Shown here: one piece after another, positions 60,092 to 64,000 of the stretch
Layout: every line of letters starts with the position of its first letter
Numbering within the stretch: position 1 is the stretch's first letter
NCBI GenBank assembly: GCA_023386815.1
Contig: JAEWIZ010000004.1
Span: forward strand, 1 to 64,000
DNA: 64,000 bases
Direction of reading: 5' to 3'
Source of the DNA: Bacillota bacterium
GTDB taxonomy: Bacteria; Bacillota; Clostridia; Lachnospirales; Lachnospiraceae
Translations under genes and position numbers: made by a program
Notes under the pieces: model-generated
What the model saw: the letters and a program-made list of their open reading frames with translations, nothing else
Told to the model about the DNA's origin: nothing
The model's database searches: none

Positions 60092-60339
60092 AATTACCTC
60101 CATCTTCATTTCAGTGACAGGTTCTTTGCGATATTGATAGTATAAAAAGGTTTTCAATTTTTATGTATTTGTATTCCTATAACAATTAAAACACATACCT
60201 AAGTATGTACTTTACCTAAATAATTAAAGATAGTCTTATTTATCTGTAACTAAGTAGTTAAAATACGCAACATAGACTGGAAAGATTGAAAATAAATGGT
60301 AAAATTAGTATAGTTTATTTGAAATGGAGGAACACCGTT

Positions 60340-60780
60340 TTGAGGATACATATTAATGAAAATCCCAGATTGAAGGAAACAGAAATAACCATCAACTGCA
60401 ACAAAATCAGTACAGACGTGGAAAAAATCATTTCCATCCTACGAGTGATGGATCTAAAACTTACCGGAAGAAAAGATGATCAGACCTACATACTGGATGC
60501 ATCCATGGTACTCTATATCGATACGGTGGATAAAAAAACCTTCTTTTATACGAAAAAGGATGTTTATGAAACTGATCTAAAATTATATGAACTAGAGGAG
60601 CAACTAGCTTCCCTGGATTTTATTAGATCGAACAAATCCTGTATTATTAATTTTAATCAAATTATCTCGATTAAAGCCGATATTGACGGTAAACTCTTGG
60701 TTACCATGAGCAATCATGAAAAGTTGTTTGTATCTAGGCAATATTCACCTGTCATTAAGAAAAAATTGGGGGTAAAGTAA
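60340..60780 (+). CDS. LytTR-type DNA-binding regulator without receiver
   Basis: The 146-residue protein has an N-terminal 45 residues of unknown type and a LytTR domain from about 50 (TYILDASMVLYIDTVDKKTFFYTKKDVY, LASLDFIRSNKSCIINFNQIISIKAD, SRQYSPVIKKKLG). No receiver is present, so regulation differs from two-component systems. TTG 60340 follows TGGAGG; a TTG at 60286 lacks a site. It overlaps the DUF3021 gene start by one base. Confidence 0.88.
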   Translation: MRIHINENPRLKETEITINCNKISTDVEKIISILRVMDLKLTGRKDDQTYILDASMVLYIDTVDKKTFFYTKKDVYETDLKLYELEEQLASLDFIRSNKSCIINFNQIISIKADIDGKLLVTMSNHEKLFVSRQYSPVIKKKLGVK

Positions 60781-61271
60781 TGGAACACAAACAAAATTCT
60801 TTTTTTCAATTTATATCTTGGACCTTTATCTTATTTGCAGCAGACATCTTGATGATGATGATTATCGCTGCATTATTTGGTGAAGAGGCAAAAAATATGT
60901 CCACCATGTTTCAATTCGGTTCCAAGGGATTAGCTTCAACTACGATGCTACAGTTTCTATTAAGTGCTTGTGTTAGCGTCCTGCTAAAAGATTTCTTCTT
61001 TAACGAGAATATCTTAAAGAATATGATGGCTTTATGGAGAACCATTTTTATGTTGTTAAGTATTCTTTTTATCCATATCGTTTTTATACTTCTATTTGGA
61101 TGGTTTCACTACGACAACATGTTGGCATGGGTAAGCTTTTTCATCTGTTTTGGAGGAAGCTTCCTTATATGCACCTTCGTTATGATTCTAAAGACAAAGC
61201 TGGAAAGCAAACGTTATGATGAGCTACTAAATTTTTATAAAGAGCAAAGAAAGGGAGACGAGGATGAATAG
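60780..61271 (+). CDS. DUF3021 membrane protein
   Basis: The 163-residue protein has four hydrophobic segments (about 9-30, 55-70, 87-107, 117-140) and ends in a charged helix RYDELLNFYKEQRKGDEDE. DUF3021 proteins are coded next to LytTR regulators and are thought to hold or inhibit them at the membrane. Start and stop overlap the neighbours, marking tight coupling. GGGGG precedes the ATG. Confidence 0.85.
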   Translation: MEHKQNSFFQFISWTFILFAADILMMMIIAALFGEEAKNMSTMFQFGSKGLASTTMLQFLLSACVSVLLKDFFFNENILKNMMALWRTIFMLLSILFIHIVFILLFGWFHYDNMLAWVSFFICFGGSFLICTFVMILKTKLESKRYDELLNFYKEQRKGDEDE

Positions 61272-62106
61272 TATCTACATGAAAGAAATCTCCAAAAGCT
61301 TCGGTTCTAAGGAAGTATTAAAAAAACTCTCCTTAACCGTATCAGCCGGAGAAATATTTGGTTTGCTTGGCCCATCCGGTGCTGGCAAAACAACTATAAT
61401 TAAATTATTAACCGGTCAGTTGTCTTATCACGGTACAGCGGAAATAATGAACAAAAGCTGCAATCGCTTAGACCGAAATATCTACTGCGAAATTGGTATG
61501 GTCATGGATAACAGTGGTATTTATGAACGCTTAACCTGCTATGATAACATGATTCTTTTCGCAAAATTTAATCACATAAAAAAGGAACAGGTGATTCATA
61601 TTTTAAAGCGTGTCGGCTTAACCGATTTAAAAACCCCGGCAGGAAGGTTATCGAAGGGCATGAAGCAAAGACTGGTATTAGCAAGAGCCCTGCTCCATCA
61701 TCCTAAGATATTATTCTTAGATGAACCTACCAGCGGATTGGATCCGGCAACGGCAAATGAAATCCACAAGCTCTTGCTGGAACTTAAGGCAGAAGGTACT
61801 ACCATATTCCTGACAACTCATAATATGGCGGAGGCACATAAGCTCTGTGACCACATTGCCTTATTAAACGAAGGCTCCATTGTTGAATTTGGCATACCTG
61901 ATGAAATTTGCAGAAAATACAACAAAGATAATATTATTTCCATCTTAAGTAGAGATGGCCAAACTATAACCATGATTAATAACCCAGAGAATGCAGATCA
62001 GATAGCTGACTATTTTGCCAAAGACAAGGTAGCTGCAATTCATTCCTCTGAGCCTAATCTGGAATCCGTATTCATGACATTAACCGGAAGGGAGTTGGAT
62101 ATCTGA
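61264..62106 (+). CDS. ABC transporter ATP-binding protein
   Basis: The 280-residue ATPase has Walker A GPSGAGKTT near 35-43, signature LSKGMKQRL near 129-137, Walker B ILFLDEPTSGLD near 151-162 and TTHNMAEAH (H-loop). The last 70 residues are a typical extra domain of the bacitracin/NatA/CcmA-like group (IISILSRDGQTITMIN). It overlaps DUF3021 by 8 bp and the permease by 1 bp. The operon suggests export of a peptide or toxin, or self-protection. Confidence 0.93.
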   Translation: MNSIYMKEISKSFGSKEVLKKLSLTVSAGEIFGLLGPSGAGKTTIIKLLTGQLSYHGTAEIMNKSCNRLDRNIYCEIGMVMDNSGIYERLTCYDNMILFAKFNHIKKEQVIHILKRVGLTDLKTPAGRLSKGMKQRLVLARALLHHPKILFLDEPTSGLDPATANEIHKLLLELKAEGTTIFLTTHNMAEAHKLCDHIALLNEGSIVEFGIPDEICRKYNKDNIISILSRDGQTITMINNPENADQIADYFAKDKVAAIHSSEPNLESVFMTLTGRELDI

Positions 62107-62798
62107 TGCATGCCCAAAATATTATTGCCCTTTTTCAAAAACAACTTAAGGACTCCCTAAAAAACCTGCCTGTCCTTGTACTATTTCTCGTATACCCTAT
62201 TATTGCCTTGGTTATGACCCAGGCTATGAAGGAGCAGGCTGGTATGGGAACCTTCTTTGTATCCATCTTTGCAACAATGCATTGCGTGTTTACTCCGATT
62301 GTTTCGACCAACAGCATCATCGCAGAAGAAAAGGAACAAAATACTCTTCGAGTACTTTTTATGTCTAATGTTACATTAAAAGAATACCTCCTAAGTATCG
62401 GTGGTTTTGTATTAATTTCAAATTTAATAACAAGCTGCTTCTTCTTACTATTAACAGAATATACAACAAAACAGTCCCTGCTTTTCCTTCTCTCCATTGG
62501 AATCGGAAGCCTTATCTCCATTATTTTAGGAGCCTGTCTTGCACTATTTTCAAAAAATGCTTCTGCAGCAAATGGGATTGCAGTTCCTTTTGCGATGGTA
62601 TTTGCCTTCCTTCCTATGCTGGCTAACTTTAATTCAGGTATTGAGTCTGTATCTAAATTCACCTTCAGCCAGCAGGTTAGCTATCTATTGGCAGGTAAGG
62701 ACCTTTCCGCTTTTGGTATAATTGTATTAGTTGCTAATTTTATTATTCTATTTGCAATTGCAGCTTTTCTTTATTCTAAAAGTAATTCTGAGGAATAA
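62106..62798 (+). CDS. ABC-2 type transporter permease
   Basis: The 230-residue protein has six hydrophobic segments. The conserved STNSIIAEEKEQNTLRVLFMSNVTLKEYL region after TM2 is the ABC-2 coupling loop (near 65-95). It is the membrane partner of the preceding ATPase. Length suits short ABC-2 permeases. Start and stop overlap the ATPase (TGATG). Confidence 0.9.
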   Translation: MHAQNIIALFQKQLKDSLKNLPVLVLFLVYPIIALVMTQAMKEQAGMGTFFVSIFATMHCVFTPIVSTNSIIAEEKEQNTLRVLFMSNVTLKEYLLSIGGFVLISNLITSCFFLLLTEYTTKQSLLFLLSIGIGSLISIILGACLALFSKNASAANGIAVPFAMVFAFLPMLANFNSGIESVSKFTFSQQVSYLLAGKDLSAFGIIVLVANFIILFAIAAFLYSKSNSEE

Positions 62799-62840
62799 GC
62801 GCTGTTATAAAGCTAGTTCCCTTGCTTAAACATAAATAAA

Positions 62841-62965
62841 TATGGCTTACCTAACTTACAGCTAAGAATTTCGCTTGTAGACTTTGTGATTTAAAATCAT
62901 CTGTGATTTTTGAATCAACAGTATATGCAGCGTACTCCTAAGATAGTTTGTTATGGTAAGCCATA
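62841..62965. repeat. 125-bp element with terminal inverted repeats
   Basis: TATGGCTTACC at the left end pairs with GGTAAGCCATA at the right; the inner CTAACTTACAGC and related sequence extend the arms imperfectly. No frame is present inside. It may be a decayed small element, or the terminator of the ABC operon, since GTTTTC follows. Confidence 0.45.
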
Positions 62966-62987
62966 GTTTTCTTTTGATAAATTAGTA

Positions 62988-63192
62988 CTATAAAAGTGAT
63001 CTCTTAGTTCTACGGTTAAATATTATAAGAATAAAACAAGCAAACATTCCTAGTAAAGCAAAAGCAGGTATCAGCAAGCCATGTACTGGCCCATGGTGAG
63101 GGGTGGTATTTAACTACTGCGGCAATTTTAGTAAGTCTGCTAATTGAAGCTACTTTTATTTCTGTTCTAATGTTTTGTTTGTCTACTAACAA
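62988..63192 (-). pseudogene. Small membrane protein with apparent frameshift
   Basis: Two overlapping frames would give MLVDKQNIRTEIKV, ASISRLTKIAAVVKYHP and, after removing one C from the CCCC at 63100-63103, HHGPVHGLLIPAFALLGMF, ACFILIIFNRRTKRSLL, a single-membrane-segment protein of about 67 residues. The TTG start overlaps the AmrS gene end. The shift lies in a homopolymer, so it may be a sequencing error or a real inactivation. Confidence 0.4.
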
Positions 63193-64000
63193 TTTCCCTC
63201 ATAAACATATCTAAGCTTTTTTCTTGCAATCTCAGCAAGATGATATACCTTTTCAACAGGAGTCGCACCGCAGTCTTGCATTTGGTAACGAGGAAAGAAG
63301 CGAGATATATGGAGCGGAGCATCAGGATTAACGCTTGCCAGCCATCCTGACAGTTCCTCCATCTCCTCATCGCTGTCATTTTCCCCGGGTACAATTAGTG
63401 TAGTTACCTCAACATGACTTTTTTCAGAGGCAATCTCAATGGATCGTTTTACCGTATCCAAATCTCCGCCAAGCTTATGATAATATGCTTCTGTAAAACC
63501 CTTCAAATCAATATTAAAGGCATCAATGAATGGAAGTAGTTGTTTTAATGGTTCCTCACAGATAAAACCATTTGTCACTACTACATTCTTTAGACCCTCT
63601 TGTTTTACAAGGGTAGCGCAATCCCGGACAAACTCATAACCAATTAAAGGTTCATTATAGGTGTATGCAATACCAATATTACCTCTGTTTTGCAGTAATA
63701 CTGCTTTTTTAACCATTTCTTCGGCAGTGGTTTCTTGTACTTCTATCTCTTTACTTCCCACCATAGAAATATCACTATTCTGGCAAAAGGAACATTTTAA
63801 GTTACAACCATAACTGCCTATTGATAAGATTTCGCTGCCAGGATAAAAGCGGCTCAGCGGCTTTTTCTCAATAGGATCTAGTGCAAGCCCTGTGAGCTTT
63901 CCATAGTTTTCACTAACTATTTCCCCTGCTTTATTTGTTCTTGCTTTGCATAAGCCGATATGCCCTTCTTCTATTTTACAATGATGGGGACAGATTTCAC
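63186..64000 (-). CDS. amrS: AmmeMemoRadiSam system radical SAM enzyme (partial)
   Basis: The gene continues beyond the window end; about 271 C-terminal codons are visible. They begin ...EICPHHCKIEEGHIGLCKARTN (CxxxxC-type N-terminal cysteines), followed by the radical SAM motif GSYGCNLKCSFCQN (C-x3-C-x2-C) and TYNEPLIGYEFVRDCA, DIDLKGF-type FNIDLKGFTEAYYHKLGG and IVPGENDSDEEMEELSGW. This is AmrS, part of the AmmeMemoRadiSam system with MEMO and AMMECR1 proteins, whose role is unknown. These partners may lie beyond the window. Confidence 0.9.
   Translation of the reverse strand, partial: EICPHHCKIEEGHIGLCKARTNKAGEIVSENYGKLTGLALDPIEKKPLSRFYPGSEILSIGSYGCNLKCSFCQNSDISMVGSKEIEVQETTAEEMVKKAVLLQNRGNIGIAYTYNEPLIGYEFVRDCATLVKQEGLKNVVVTNGFICEEPLKQLLPFIDAFNIDLKGFTEAYYHKLGGDLDTVKRSIEIASEKSHVEVTTLIVPGENDSDEEMEELSGWLASVNPDAPLHISRFFPRYQMQDCGATPVEKVYHLAEIARKKLRYVYEGNC

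Noticed and set aside
59879..60145. 88-codon rightward frame opposite the small charged protein
   Set aside because: It is antisense to a gene with an ideal ribosome site and a terminator, and its composition is a mirror of the Lys-rich gene.
63167..63394. 75-codon leftward frame in the end of the AmrS gene
   Set aside because: It is out of frame with a highly conserved radical SAM enzyme.

Overview
The window is a low-GC chromosomal segment from an anaerobic, endospore-forming member of the Clostridia, most likely Lachnospiraceae. This rests on the kind of genes present: a CotS-type spore protein, YtvI, a Csp-like subtilase, an oxygen-sensitive NrdG-type activase, a TM1266-type hydrogenase regulator and a response regulator-hemerythrin fusion. 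It also rests on Firmicutes RNA regulation: a Pro T-box, a SAM-I riboswitch, a yybP-ykoY Mn riboswitch and a large SRP RNA. No rRNA, tRNA, prophage, transposase or CRISPR array is visible. Most of it is ordinary core chromosome with scattered small repeats.

Layout. 1-3.4 kb: MacB/Bce-like ABC exporter. 3.5-8.3 kb: small leftward genes (three GNATs, an XRE membrane regulator, a cell-wall amidase). 8.6-13.4 kb: sfsA, then a manganese/iron block (ferritin-like protein, DtxR-type regulator, Nramp importer, GDT1-type exporter under a Mn riboswitch). 13.5-14.5 kb: XRE regulator divergent from a 52-residue protein not reported before in this window, with 13-bp tandem repeats in its leader. 16.1-19.2 kb: PdxR with pdxS-pdxT (PLP synthesis). 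19.4-25.2 kb: flavodoxin, azlCD, an HD-GYP protein, exoA, TrhA-like protein. 25.2-31.2 kb: a candidate structured RNA, pgi, a REP-like palindrome, a coiled-coil membrane protein whose gene holds a dense DnaA-box cluster, a PEGA protein and a CotS-like protein. 31.5-40.5 kb: cca, a Csp-like protease, T-box-controlled proS, ytvI, the receiver-hemerythrin protein, a cytidylate-kinase-like protein and a TM1266 regulator. 40.8-49.5 kb: HD protein, two-component system, SAM-riboswitch-controlled metK flanked by two copies of a palindromic MITE-like element, second HD-GYP protein, murA, an Ig-like protein. 49.6-57.5 kb: two large clostridial proteins of unknown role, SRP RNA, tadA, nrdG-like gene, another GNAT. 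57.9-60.1 kb: rsmA, tatD, small charged protein. 60.3-62.8 kb: LytTR regulator/DUF3021/ABC transporter operon. 63-64 kb: AmrS radical SAM gene running off the end, followed by a small, apparently frameshifted membrane protein.

The best candidates for something undescribed are the DnaA-box cluster inside the gene at 27107-28321, the 152-bp palindromic element and its 76-bp deletion derivative with 11-bp flanking duplications, the roughly 190-nt RNA candidate at 25.2-25.4 kb, and the XRE/small-protein divergent pair.
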